The position numbers were made by a program, and so were the translations under genes. Below the pieces are notes generated by a model. That model was not told the DNA's origin and did no database searches. It worked only from the letters and a program-made list of their open reading frames with translations. 64,000 nucleotides of DNA from JAXMCI01 sp046349435 (GTDB lineage: Bacteria; Pseudomonadota; Alphaproteobacteria; Dongiales; Dongiaceae). Positions 24,185 through 33,003 of the stretch are shown piece after piece (position 1 is the stretch's first letter; the number at the start of each line of letters is the position of its first letter). The DNA is taken from positions 124,001 through 188,000 of the forward strand of contig JAXMCI010000006.1 of the NCBI GenBank assembly GCA_046349435.1, given 5' to 3'.

Positions 24185-26053
24185 TCAGCCGCCGAAGGGC
24201 GCCCGCAGCGCCTGCTGCGCGGCGGCGTCGGGCACCGGCGGGCCCGCGCTGCGATAGAGCGCATAGGGCACGGCCGCGATGCGGCCGCCCTGCAGCAACA
24301 GGCGATTGAGCAGGTCGCGCAGCTCAAACCCGGCGAGCGCCGGCAGCGGGCGCAGCCCGCCGAGCCGGTGAAAGACCGCGGCGCGCACCAGCACCGGCCC
24401 GTCCCCGAACAGGTCCGTGCCGGCCGCAAGCGCGAGCGGGCCGCAGGGCGGGTGCCAGGCCGGCCGCGCCCCGTCGGCGCGCCGGCCGCTCACCGCCGCG
24501 TCCGCGCCGAGCCGCGCCGCGGTCGCCGCCATGACCGCCGGCGCCCAGGGTGCGCAGCGCGCGCCGGGCAGGCAGAGCAGCAGCAGCGGGTGGCGGGCCT
24601 GCAACGCGGCCCGGTTGACGGCGAGCGCGAGCGGCTCGCCCCCGCCGGGCTCGACCGCCACCTGCTCCAGTGCCCCGCCATCGTCCCGCCGCAGCCGCCG
24701 GGCGCCGGGTGCCAGCAGCGCCGACACCGACGGCGCGGGTTCCGGCGGCACCAGGTCGCGGCGCAGCCGCTCGATCCAGCCATCGTGCCAGGCGAGCCAG
24801 TCGCGCTCGGCCGGCCCGGGGTCGAGCGCCGGCGACAGCAGCGCGTCGGCCGCCTCGGCCTGCTGCCGCTCGGCATGGGCCAGCGCCGGATCGGCCTCGC
24901 CCTCCCGCTCCTCCCCGTCATGGGGGGTGACGGCGAACGCGGTCCGCGCGAAGCCATGGCCCTGCCGGCGCGCCGCCGTCGCCAGCACGCCGAGCGCGCC
25001 GGCCGCCGGCAGATGGACGATGTCGAGCGCGCGTTCCGCGAGGCGGGCCATGACCCGCTCGCCGAGGACGCGGATCGCGTCCTCGGCCTCGCCCGCGCCG
25101 GTGCGCTCGACGACCTCCAGCTCCACCCCGCGCCGCGCCCAGCCGGCCTGCGCTGCCGGCTCAACCGCGGTCCCGAGCGGCGGGACGCAGACCAAGGTCA
25201 CCCGATGGCCGTGCCGGCGCAGGCTCATCGCCGCGCGCGCCGACCAGGCAGCGGCGCCGGCATCGGGCGACCGGATGGCGGAACTGACGATGGCGACCCG
25301 CCCCGCTGCCGGCTCCGGCTCCAGCCAGCGCGCCTGGGGCGTGCCGGATAGCCGCCGCCGCAGCTCGTCGAGGTTGGCGATACTGCCTGCCAGGTCGCGC
25401 GGCGACTGCCGCGCCGTGGCGATCCGCGGGACCACCGGCTCCAGCCCGAGGAAGCGGAAGATGCCCGCCACCGTCGCCACGGGATCGGCGGCGAGCGCCT
25501 CGTAGCCGACCCGCAGGGTGGGCAGGTGCGCCAGCCGCGCCTCGACCTGGGCGCCGAGGGCGCGCACGAGGCGCAGATGCGCGAGGAACGCCTCGGGCGC
25601 GACCTGCACCGGCGGGGCCGGGCCGACCGGCCCGTCCGTGCGGCTCCACTCGCCGGTCTGCAACGCGCGCAGGAAGGACGCGTAGCGCAGCAGCTCGTTT
25701 TCGCGCTCCAGGCGGATCACCCGCAGGTCCGGCATGGCCGAGAGCCAGCCCCACACCCGCTCGGCGAGGCCGAGCCGCATCGGCTGCTGCAGCATCAGAG
25801 CGAAGCCGGTCGCCGCCGGCGCGGCGCCGGGCGGCCCGAAGCAATGGCGCTCGGTGAAGGCGATGCGGTCGGCGAGCAGCAGGCGCCCGGCCTCGACCCG
25901 GTCGCCGGCGCCGATGTCGCGCGGCAGCTCGGCGGCGAGATAGTTGGCGTCGAAGATCTCGCCGAAGCAGCGCGCCTCGGGATGCTGCGACAGCATGGTG
26001 CGGACCAGGACCGTGCCGGACCGCGGCAGGGACAGCAGGACGAAGCGGGTCAA
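24185..26053 (-). CDS. sulfotransferase-glycosyltransferase fusion protein
   Basis: This 622-residue protein begins with a PAPS-binding loop (LLSLPRSGTVLVRTML, about 6-21) and continues through a sulfotransferase domain to about residue 240 (FRFLGLEPVVP typical of its end). Residues 252-300 (VAIVSSAIRSPDAGAAAWSARAAMSLRRHGHRVTL, split here by its own loops) look like a GT4 N-lobe. Residues 500-620 resemble the acceptor half of GT2 enzymes (FHRLGGLRPLPAL to RLLLQGGRIAAVPYALYR) without an obvious DxD. The unit likely decorates a surface polymer, but whether the glycosyltransferase part is active is uncertain. Confidence 0.65.
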   Translation of the reverse strand: MTRFVLLSLPRSGTVLVRTMLSQHPEARCFGEIFDANYLAAELPRDIGAGDRVEAGRLLLADRIAFTERHCFGPPGAAPAATGFALMLQQPMRLGLAERVWGWLSAMPDLRVIRLERENELLRYASFLRALQTGEWSRTDGPVGPAPPVQVAPEAFLAHLRLVRALGAQVEARLAHLPTLRVGYEALAADPVATVAGIFRFLGLEPVVPRIATARQSPRDLAGSIANLDELRRRLSGTPQARWLEPEPAAGRVAIVSSAIRSPDAGAAAWSARAAMSLRRHGHRVTLVCVPPLGTAVEPAAQAGWARRGVELEVVERTGAGEAEDAIRVLGERVMARLAERALDIVHLPAAGALGVLATAARRQGHGFARTAFAVTPHDGEEREGEADPALAHAERQQAEAADALLSPALDPGPAERDWLAWHDGWIERLRRDLVPPEPAPSVSALLAPGARRLRRDDGGALEQVAVEPGGGEPLALAVNRAALQARHPLLLLCLPGARCAPWAPAVMAATAARLGADAAVSGRRADGARPAWHPPCGPLALAAGTDLFGDGPVLVRAAVFHRLGGLRPLPALAGFELRDLLNRLLLQGGRIAAVPYALYRSAGPPVPDAAAQQALRAPFGG

Positions 26054-26123
26054 CCTCTCCCCCGGAGCGGTGCCGCGAGCGGCAGGCGGCCGCCCGGCGG
26101 GAGCGGCGCGGCCGCGGCGCGCC

Positions 26124-26801
26124 TCAGGCCTTGCCGGCGGTCGGCTGGCGGTTCAGCCGGCGCTCGATGAAGGCGATGACCCGGGCGGTGACCAGGGTCA
26201 TCAGGTAGTAGATCACCGCCACCGCGGCATAGAGCTCGAACGGGCGGAAGGTCTCCGAGGCGGCGATCGTGGTCTGCCGCATCAGGTCGGAGACGGCGAT
26301 GATCGACACCAGCGAGGAATCCTTGAGCATGCTGATCACCGTGTTGCCGAGCGGCGGCACGATGATGCGGATGGCCTGCGGCAACACGACGTAGACGGTG
26401 ATGTGCCAGCGGCTGAGGCCGAGCGTGCGGCCGGCCTCGCGCTGGCCGTTCGGGATCGCCTGGATACCCGAGCGGAAGATCTCGGCGATGAAGGCCGAGT
26501 AGGAGCAGCCGAGCCCGATGATGCCGGCCTGCATCGCCGTGAAGTTGATCTTGAAGAGGATCGAGAAGCCGTAATAGACCCAGAGCAGGATGACCAGGAT
26601 CGGGATGCCGCGGAGGAAGTCGATATAGGCGATCGCCGGCAGCCGGACCGGGGCGAAGCGCGACAGCCGGCACAGCGCCAGCAGCAGCCCGAGCACGATG
26701 GCGACCAGCTCGGCCAGGACCGAGACCTCGATCGTGATCAGCAGCCCCTGCATCATCGCGGGCAGGTACTCGTAGACCACGCTCCAGTCGAATTGATACA
26801 T
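26124..26801 (-). CDS. polar amino-acid ABC transporter permease
   Basis: This 225-residue permease of the HisM/GlnP type has about five helices and the EAA-like loop REAGRTLGLSRWHITVYVVLP (about 120-140). The N-terminal FDWSVVYEYLPAMMQGLLITI is diagnostic of the polar amino-acid family. It is transcribed divergently from the binding-protein gene, and only one permease is present, so it probably works as a homodimer. Its start lies in the same 178-base regulatory gap that holds a GntR-like palindrome. Confidence 0.9.
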   Translation of the reverse strand: MYQFDWSVVYEYLPAMMQGLLITIEVSVLAELVAIVLGLLLALCRLSRFAPVRLPAIAYIDFLRGIPILVILLWVYYGFSILFKINFTAMQAGIIGLGCSYSAFIAEIFRSGIQAIPNGQREAGRTLGLSRWHITVYVVLPQAIRIIVPPLGNTVISMLKDSSLVSIIAVSDLMRQTTIAASETFRPFELYAAVAVIYYLMTLVTARVIAFIERRLNRQPTAGKA

Positions 26802-26923
26802 GTCGGGTTCCGAGGTTGGTCGGGTTGCGCGACCGCGACCCGCGCGCCGGGCTCTTCCGCGGCGAAGGGCGATCAGGCGCTCGCAGCCAGGTTGTTCTAG
26901 CCAAAGATTGCAACCTCGGCAAT

Positions 26924-26935
26924 ATTGTATACAAT
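26924..26935. promoter_or_regulatory. GntR/FadR-type operator palindrome in divergent promoter region
   Basis: ATTGTATACAAT is a perfect 12-base palindrome of the TTGTATACAA class recognised by FadR-subfamily GntR regulators. It lies 45 bases before the binding-protein ATG in an AT-rich segment, next to a second dyad (ATTGC and GCAAT arms). It could control both the permease and the binding-protein operon. Confidence 0.55.
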
Positions 26936-26979
26936 GTCCTAGAATTGATCGAGTGATCAACGACGAGGGGAGGTGCGAG

Positions 26980-27822
26980 ATGAAGATCGGACGATTGCTG
27001 ACCGGGGTGCTCTGTGCCGGGCTGCTGTCCCTGGCCGGCCAGCACGCCGCCAAGGCCGACGAGGTGACGCTGGACTCCGTCAAGAAGGCGGGCGTGCTGC
27101 GGGTCGGCACCTGGCTGCAGTACGAGCCGGAAATGTACAAGGACCTGAAGACCGGCGAGATCAAGGGGTTCTGGATCGAGCTGGCGCGCAAGATGGCGGC
27201 CGACCTCGGGGTCAAGCTCGAGATCGTCGACAGCGACTGGGACGGCCTCATCCCCGGCCTGCAGTCGGGCAAGTTCGAGATCGTCCTGGCGCAGATGGCG
27301 ATCACCTCCAAGCGCGCCCAGGCGGTCGATTTCGCCAAGCCGTGGGAAGCCGTCGGCATGTCGCTGGTGCTGCCCGCCGACTCGACCTGCGACACGGTCG
27401 AGTGCCTGAACAAGGCCGACAAGACGATCGCGACCGAGATTGGCTCGGTGAACCAGGAGGTCAAGAAGATCTTCTTCCCGCTGGCGCAGGAGACCGCCAA
27501 CAAGGGCCACAATGACGGCTTCCTGCAGGTCGTCTCGCACCGCGCCGACGGCTTCCTCACCGACAACGTCTCGGCGCTCGCCTACCTGAAGGAGCATCCC
27601 GGTTCCGCGAAGGTCGCCTTCACCGGCGTCGACAAGCCCTTCCTCCAGGCCTTCCCGGCCGGTCCGGCGGTGCCCAAGGGCAGCATCGCCTTCGCCCGCT
27701 GGGTCGACATCTGGCTGCAGGACCAGATCAACAACGGCACCTACAAGAAGCTCTACCTGCAGGAGATCGGCTGGGAGCCGGCGCTCGAGGAGCTCGGGCG
27801 GCAGCGTGGCTGGTACCCCTAG
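26980..27822 (+). CDS. amino-acid ABC transporter substrate-binding protein
   Basis: This 280-residue protein has a signal peptide (about 1-26, ending HAAKADE) and a mature start VTLDSVKKAGVLRVGTWLQYEPEM, typical of family 3 solute-binding proteins. Ligand-site blocks include DWDGLIPGLQSGKFEIVLAQMAITSKRAQAVDFAKPW (in two parts, about 86-122). Two Cys in STCDTVECLNKADK may form a disulfide. GAGGGGAGGTG precedes the ATG. A 28-base perfect palindrome follows its stop, before the ATPase gene. Confidence 0.9.
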   Translation: MKIGRLLTGVLCAGLLSLAGQHAAKADEVTLDSVKKAGVLRVGTWLQYEPEMYKDLKTGEIKGFWIELARKMAADLGVKLEIVDSDWDGLIPGLQSGKFEIVLAQMAITSKRAQAVDFAKPWEAVGMSLVLPADSTCDTVECLNKADKTIATEIGSVNQEVKKIFFPLAQETANKGHNDGFLQVVSHRADGFLTDNVSALAYLKEHPGSAKVAFTGVDKPFLQAFPAGPAVPKGSIAFARWVDIWLQDQINNGTYKKLYLQEIGWEPALEELGRQRGWYP

Positions 27823-27843
27823 CCCGGAAGCAGGCATCGCGTC

Positions 27844-27871
27844 CCGGGCCTGCGGCATGCCGCAGGCCCGG
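27844..27871 (+). terminator. perfect 28-base palindrome between binding-protein and ATPase genes
   Basis: The two 14-base halves (left half CCGGGCCTGCGGCA) are exact reverse complements. No T-run follows. In transporter operons such a hairpin often protects the upstream binding-protein mRNA and reduces read-through, giving more binding protein than ATPase. Confidence 0.6.
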
Positions 27872-27913
27872 CGGCCGATGCCGCATGGCTGATCAGCGCG
27901 ACCGGGCGGGACG

Positions 27914-28690
27914 ATGGGCATGAACGGCGCCGCCGACTACATGGTCGAGGTCCACGACCTGACCAAGCGATTCGGCGACCTCCAGGTGCTGCGCGGCGTG
28001 ACCCTCAAGGTGCGCCCTGGCGAGGTGCTGGTGATCGTCGGGCCGAGCGGCGGCGGCAAGAGCACCCTGCTGCGCTGCCTCAGCCACCTCGAGACGCCGG
28101 AATCCGGGGAGATCGTGATCGGCGGCCGCAAGGTCGGCCGCCACGGCGCGGCGCCCGGCGAGATCGGCATGGTCTTCCAGCAGTTCAACCTGTTTCCCCA
28201 TCTCACCGCGCTCGACAACATCACGCTGGCGCCGCGCCTGGTGCGCCGGCTGAGCCGCGCGGCGGCGCGCGAGCGCGCGCTGGCGCTGCTCGAGAAGATG
28301 GGGCTGGCCGACAAGGCAGGCGCGCGGCCCGGCCAGCTCTCCGGCGGCCAGCAGCAGCGGCTGGCGATCGCCCGCTCGCTGGCGATGGACCCCAAGGTCA
28401 TGCTGTTCGACGAGGTCACCTCGGCGCTCGACCGCGAGCTGGTCTTCGAGGTGCTCGGCGTCATGCGCCAGCTCGCGCTCGAGGGCATGACCATGCTGGT
28501 GGTGACCCACGAGCTGTGGTTCGCCAAGAACGTCGCCGACCGCATCGTCCTGCTCGCCGGCGGCGAGCTGATCGAGGAGGCGCCCCCGGCCGAGTTCTTC
28601 AACGCGCCGAAGATGGAGCGGACGCGCAAGTTCCTGCGCGACCTGGTGCTCGAGACGGCGGGGCCGACCGAGCCGCCGTCGCCGGCCTGA
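27914..28690 (+). CDS. amino-acid ABC transporter ATP-binding protein
   Basis: This protein of about 258 residues is of the GlnQ/HisP class. It has Walker A GPSGGGKSTLL (about 40-50), Q-loop FQQFNLFPH, signature LSGGQQQRLAIARSLAM and the H-loop THELWFAKNVADR. The Walker B/D-loop reads MLFDEVTSALDRE, so the almost invariant Pro after the catalytic Glu is Val. Start candidates are 27914, 27920 and 27941. It is followed by the SDR gene after 23 bases, so both are likely on the binding-protein transcript. Confidence 0.88.
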   Translation: MGMNGAADYMVEVHDLTKRFGDLQVLRGVTLKVRPGEVLVIVGPSGGGKSTLLRCLSHLETPESGEIVIGGRKVGRHGAAPGEIGMVFQQFNLFPHLTALDNITLAPRLVRRLSRAAARERALALLEKMGLADKAGARPGQLSGGQQQRLAIARSLAMDPKVMLFDEVTSALDRELVFEVLGVMRQLALEGMTMLVVTHELWFAKNVADRIVLLAGGELIEEAPPAEFFNAPKMERTRKFLRDLVLETAGPTEPPSPA

Positions 28691-28713
28691 CCCCCGCGAG
28701 GCGAGGAGACGAC

Positions 28714-29499
28714 ATGCCCGACACTTCGACCCCCGCCGCCGCCCGGCTCGCCGGCAAGCGGGCGCTCGTCTATGGCGGCGGCACCGGCCTCGGGCTGGCC
28801 TGCGCCGAGGCGCTGCTGGCGGCCGGCGCCGCCGTCTTCATCACCGGCCGGCGGCGCGCCAAGCTGGACGAAGCGCGCCAGCGCCTGGCCCCGCTCGGCC
28901 GCATCGGGCTCGCCGAGGGCGACTTCACCGCCGAGGCGGACGTGGCGCGCGTCACCGGCGAGGCGGTCGCCTTCCTAGGCGGCCTCGACACGCTGGTGGT
29001 CAGCTCCGGCCGCTCGGCGATCGGCTCGGTCTTCGACGCCACGACGGCCGATTTCCGCTCGGTGATGGAGACCAACCTGCTCGGCCCCTTCCTCGCAGTG
29101 CGCGCGGCCGCGCCGCACCTCGTCGAGGGCGCACCCGCCTCGGTCATCCTGATCGCCTCGATCGTCGCCGAGGTGGCGATGCGGGAGCGCGTCGCCTACT
29201 GCACCTCCAAGGCGGGCGTGCTCGGCATGACCCGCGCCATGGCGCTCGACTTCGCCGACAAGGGCGTGCGGGTCAACGCCATCAGCCCGAGCCTGGTGCT
29301 GACCGAGCTGGCCCGCAGCATCATGGCCCAGGAAAAGGACCCGGCCGCCACCCTGAAGCGGCGCGAGGCGCAGCACCCGCTCGGCCGGCTCGGCAAGCCG
29401 GAGGACATCGGCGCCGCCGCGGTCTATCTCGCCGCCGAGGAAAGCGGCTGGACCACCGGGCAGAACCTGGTGCTCGACGGCGGGATGACGATCATCTGA
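28714..29499 (+). CDS. short-chain dehydrogenase/reductase (SDR)
   Basis: This 261-residue classical SDR has the cofactor loop YGGGTGLGLACAEALL (about 23-38), an active-site Ser region SVILIASIVAEVA, the YxxxK pair in AYCTSKAGVLGM and a C-terminal TTGQNLVLDGGMTII. The usual NNAG motif is VVSSGRSA here, a deviation from most family members. GAGGAGAC precedes the ATG. Its location at the end of the amino-acid importer operon suggests action on the imported compound or a derivative. Confidence 0.88.
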   Translation: MPDTSTPAAARLAGKRALVYGGGTGLGLACAEALLAAGAAVFITGRRRAKLDEARQRLAPLGRIGLAEGDFTAEADVARVTGEAVAFLGGLDTLVVSSGRSAIGSVFDATTADFRSVMETNLLGPFLAVRAAAPHLVEGAPASVILIASIVAEVAMRERVAYCTSKAGVLGMTRAMALDFADKGVRVNAISPSLVLTELARSIMAQEKDPAATLKRREAQHPLGRLGKPEDIGAAAVYLAAEESGWTTGQNLVLDGGMTII

Positions 29500-29536
29500 G
29501 GCGACCGCCGCAGGAATGTCGTCCGGATCCGGCCGT

Positions 29537-31699
29537 CTAGAGCCGGTCCAGCGTCAGCGGGCCTGTCGTATCGGCGATCGAGAAGGCGAACTGCCCGTCG
29601 AACAGCTCGATGATGCCGACCGATCCCGCGAAGGCGATGCTGAACAGCATCACGGTGACGAAGATGGCCCGCCGCTTGCCCGCATGCACGAGGGCGATGC
29701 CGATCTGCGTCAGGAACCCGAAGAGCAGCAGGCTGAAGAGCTTCACCGGGGCGAGCCGGCCGGTCTTCAGGACGTTGTGCTCCAGGCGCGCGGCGTGGGC
29801 GGTCTCGAGCGCGCCGTAGAAGGCCGCCTGGGACCCGCCATGCTGGAATCGCTCCGCCTTGCTGGCGAAGGCGTAGAGCTGCCGCAGGTAGCTCATCCCG
29901 TCCGACACGCTCCCCTCCCCCTCGCGCGAGAGGACCTCGCTCCAGTAGTCGCGCGCCAGGTCGCGAACCTCGGGGGCCGGCGGGTCGAGCTCGCTCGCCA
30001 TCAGCGCCATCGACTGGAGCGCCGAGAACTCGGCCCGCAGCGTCCCCCGGGCGAGGCTCACCTTCTGCCACATCTCCGTCGTGACGAGGCTCGCATAGAG
30101 CGCGAAGACGATCGAGACCGCCACGAAATAGGGGCCGACGACCTCCTTCACCGCGAACCGGCTGCCATCGAGGTAGTGGAACGCGACGCAGACCAGCCCG
30201 CCCAGCAGCAGCGGCAGGACGATGAAGCCCAGGTTCCAGGAGATCGACAGCGACGCGATCCGCTGCAGGATCCAGTAGGTGCTCCAGAGGACGGGAATGG
30301 CGACCAGGGCCCAGCGCATCGCCAGGTAGGGCGGCGGAGCCTCCCGCGTCCCGGTCGGCGTCGCCCCCGGGCCGTTGCCGAGCACGTCGATCATGCCGAG
30401 CTCGAAGTTCCGGACCGGCAACCTGATCGAGAGATTGCACAGCAGGGCGACGGCCAGCAGCGCCGCGATCACCAGGAAGGTGGTGCCGGTCGCCTGGGAC
30501 GCCGAGGCACCGAGGCCCACCGCATCGTCGTACCACCGCGACAGGGCCCAGGAGCCGACGGCGCCGGCCGACCAGGCCGACAGCAGCCGCCCGTGGATCG
30601 CTCCGGCATGAGCCGGCCCGAAGAGGTCGGCGACATAGGCGGCCATGCAGGCGAAGCCGCCGCTGTAGAGAATGACGATCAGGCCGTACTGCAGGACGAG
30701 AATGGCGATATTGGCCTCGCCGTCCAGCTGGCCGAGAACGAGGCTGAGCATGGCGCCCGTGGCCAGCATCAGGGTGTAGCTGTTCTTCCGGCCGATATAG
30801 TCGGATCCGAACGACCAGAGCAGCCGTCCCGCCACGTTGCAGAGCGCCAGCAGCCCGACGAAGCCGATCGCCTGCTCCGGGCTGGGCGGGCCGGGCATGG
30901 CCTGGGACAGCATGGCCGGGGCGCGGGCGAAGACGCCGATGCCGGCCATGACGTTGATGCAGAGAATGGCCCAGAGCAGGCAGAACGGCCGCGTCCTGAC
31001 GGCCTGGCGGGGGGTGAGCGACAGGCCGGCGGTCTCGACCGGCGCGCCGTCATGGTCGAAGCCGCGCGGGATGCTCAGGGCCGCCGCCGCCATCGCGGCC
31101 GCATAGAGCACGCCGAGGATCGCGAATATCCCCGCCGATCCGTCCCAGGCCGCGTCCGCGGACAGGGCGCCGAGGAGGTGCGAAAGCGCCAGGGCCAGGA
31201 TGGAGGCGCCCCCGAAGCCGGCGATGCACGCACCGGTGGCCAGACCGCGCCGCCGGGGAAAGCGGATGAGCAGCGCGGCGATCGGGGCGATGTAGCCGAT
31301 CCCCATGCCGATGCCGCCGAGGACGCCGTAGCCGACATAGAAGAGCGCCGTCTGCTGCAGGGCGATGGCGAGCGCGGAGACGAGGAAGCCGGCGCCGAAG
31401 AAGACGGCAGACACCAGCATCGCCGGCCGCGGGCCTGCCCGGCCGACCCATGGGCCGGCGGCGGCCGCGGCGAGGCCGAGGCAGATGATCGCCAGGAAGA
31501 AGGCCGTCTCGCTCTGGCTCGAATACCAGAACCAGCTGGTTCCCCAGTGGCCCAGGCCCTGCGGCACGCGCGACGCGCGCGAGACGCTGAGCGCATAGAC
31601 CTGCCCGATGCAGAGATGCACGGCGACTGCGGCCGGCAGCAGCAGCAGCCGGCTCGGCCGCAATCCTGGAGGCGCAGGGGATTGTCCCGGGGTCGCCAT
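29537..31699 (-). CDS. OFA-type MFS transporter fused to DUF4239-like domain
   Basis: This 720-residue protein contains an MFS carrier of the oxalate/formate antiporter type in residues 1-410 (AVHLCIGQVYALSVSRAS, WVGRAGPRPAMLV, GGIGMGIGYIAPIAALLIRFPRRRG in two parts). After a linker it has four further helices with a soluble segment (FSALQSMALMASELDPP to FASKAERFQHGG) ending in a helix and FSIADTTGPL. That C-terminal part matches the DUF4239/bestrophin-like layout. ATG at 31699 is chosen by homology of the N-terminus. The fusion is unusual and could make a gated or channel-coupled carrier. Confidence 0.7.
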   Translation of the reverse strand: MATPGQSPAPPGLRPSRLLLLPAAVAVHLCIGQVYALSVSRASRVPQGLGHWGTSWFWYSSQSETAFFLAIICLGLAAAAAGPWVGRAGPRPAMLVSAVFFGAGFLVSALAIALQQTALFYVGYGVLGGIGMGIGYIAPIAALLIRFPRRRGLATGACIAGFGGASILALALSHLLGALSADAAWDGSAGIFAILGVLYAAAMAAAALSIPRGFDHDGAPVETAGLSLTPRQAVRTRPFCLLWAILCINVMAGIGVFARAPAMLSQAMPGPPSPEQAIGFVGLLALCNVAGRLLWSFGSDYIGRKNSYTLMLATGAMLSLVLGQLDGEANIAILVLQYGLIVILYSGGFACMAAYVADLFGPAHAGAIHGRLLSAWSAGAVGSWALSRWYDDAVGLGASASQATGTTFLVIAALLAVALLCNLSIRLPVRNFELGMIDVLGNGPGATPTGTREAPPPYLAMRWALVAIPVLWSTYWILQRIASLSISWNLGFIVLPLLLGGLVCVAFHYLDGSRFAVKEVVGPYFVAVSIVFALYASLVTTEMWQKVSLARGTLRAEFSALQSMALMASELDPPAPEVRDLARDYWSEVLSREGEGSVSDGMSYLRQLYAFASKAERFQHGGSQAAFYGALETAHAARLEHNVLKTGRLAPVKLFSLLLFGFLTQIGIALVHAGKRRAIFVTVMLFSIAFAGSVGIIELFDGQFAFSIADTTGPLTLDRL

Positions 31700-31929
31700 C
31701 TCGCACGCCAGCCACGCTTGGCCGTGACGATACAGTGGGAGCGCGGCCCCTCCAAGGGCGCGCGCGGGACGAGGCCGGCCGGCAGAGCTCCGGCCGCGCC
31801 AGGGCACGACGGACGTTCGACATGCGGGCCCCGATGACCCGTCCGGCCGGCTCGGCCGGCCGCGGGATATCGGCGGCGCCGCGGTCTATGGCGCCGCCGA
31901 ATCTGCCATCGGCTGGGACAGTCCTGACG

Positions 31930-32247
31930 TCAATTGCACTTGCGCTGGCCGTTCACCCACACGCACCCGGACTGCCATGCCTTGGTCGCCGTGTTGCCGC
32001 GGGCGCCCGTGACGCTCGTGCCGGGCGCGGGCGGGTGGTAGGCGTCCGAGTTGCCCTGATTCGTCGTATAGACCCCATTCTTTCCCGCCGCGCCAGCGCC
32101 GTTCGGACCCGCATAGACGGCCCCGTTGGCCCCGACGCAGCCGGCGCGATTCTGCCCCTGCTTGCATTCGACGGCCTGCGCCATGGAGACAGCGCCTGCC
32201 GTCAACAGAAGAGAGGTCGCCAGTGCGGCCAACAGCTTGGTTTTCAT
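31930..32247 (-). CDS. small secreted protein, 105 aa
   Basis: A signal peptide is clear (MKTKLLAALATSLLLTAGAV, cleavage near MAQAVE). The mature protein has a Gly/Asn/Ala-rich middle (AGCVGANGAVYAGPNGAGAA and following) and four cysteines, two near the N-terminus (ECKQ, GCVG) and two near the C-terminus (SGCVWVNGQRKCN). The pattern is seen in unassigned alphaproteobacterial periplasmic proteins. AGGA lies nine bases before the ATG. Its role is not known. Confidence 0.65.
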   Translation of the reverse strand: MKTKLLAALATSLLLTAGAVSMAQAVECKQGQNRAGCVGANGAVYAGPNGAGAAGKNGVYTTNQGNSDAYHPPAPGTSVTGARGNTATKAWQSGCVWVNGQRKCN

Positions 32248-32530
32248 GTGCCGATTCCTCGCCGAGTCATCCACGGCCAGAGCCTGCCGCCGGGCGCGAT
32301 CCTAGAGCGTATTCACTCCGGACAGGCGGGGCTTGTCATCCCGTGCCAGCCGTCGTGAGCCACCGAGCGGCGGCAGCGGCCGATGCTGGCCGCCCCGCCG
32401 GCCGCGGCGGCACTCGACGCGCTCCGCCTTACCAACCGGAGCGATGTCGCATATGATTCCTCAATGTGACCGGCCGGCCGGAGTGGTGGTGTGGTGCCCG
32501 GCCGTTCCCGCAGCAGGCCGTGGGGGCGCG

Positions 32531-32992
32531 ATGACGGCACGCGACAGGCTCGGCGAGGCAGTCGGCAGGCTGGGTCAGCGCCTCGGGATGCCGGGGCTGG
32601 CGCTCAACGCCGACGGGATCTGCGCGCTGTCCATCGAGGGCCGGCTGGTCCTGCACCTCTTCGCCGATGCGGCGGCCGATCACGCCGTGCTCTATGTGCC
32701 TCTCGGGCCCCTGCCGGCCGAGAGCCGGGCCGCCATGCACCGGTCGATGCTCGAGGCGAACGCGCAGGACGGGCTTCCTGGTGCGCTGGCCATCGATCCC
32801 CGAACCGGCGAGGCCATGCTGGTGCGCAACGACCCCTTGCGCGACCCGGACGATGCGGCGTTCGAACGTCTGCTCGAGCAGATGATCGCGACTGCGCTCG
32901 CCTGGATCGAGAAGATCGGGCGCGGCGGCGCTCCGCCGGCAGAGGACCCGGCCCATGCCAAGCTGCACATGGGCGGCGGCCTGCGGGCCTAG
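32531..32992 (+). CDS. CesT-type (type III secretion) chaperone
   Basis: This 153-residue protein matches the class I type III chaperone fold: N-terminal helix RLGEAVGRLGQRLGMPGLAL, beta-strands ICALSIEGRLVLHLF and AVLYVPLGPLP, helix MHRSMLEANAQDG, strands ALAIDPRTGEAMLVRNDPL, and final helix FERLLEQMIATALAWIEKI. These chaperones are dimeric and hold one or few effectors for secretion. GGGGGCGCG precedes the ATG. The adjacent 684-residue gene, 11 bases downstream, is the obvious client. No injectisome gene is in the window. Confidence 0.8.
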   Translation: MTARDRLGEAVGRLGQRLGMPGLALNADGICALSIEGRLVLHLFADAAADHAVLYVPLGPLPAESRAAMHRSMLEANAQDGLPGALAIDPRTGEAMLVRNDPLRDPDDAAFERLLEQMIATALAWIEKIGRGGAPPAEDPAHAKLHMGGGLRA

Positions 32993-33003
32993 GGGGAGAG
33001 CCC

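Noticed and set aside
29516..31837. A 773-codon open frame opposite the MFS-DUF4239 gene
   Set aside because: It is highly charged and low in hydrophobic residues with no domains. The opposite strand gives a clear membrane protein.
32248..32530. A hrp-box type promoter before the chaperone-effector operon
   Set aside because: No GGAACC-N15/16-CCAC motif was found in the 283-base gap. The promoter could not be assigned.
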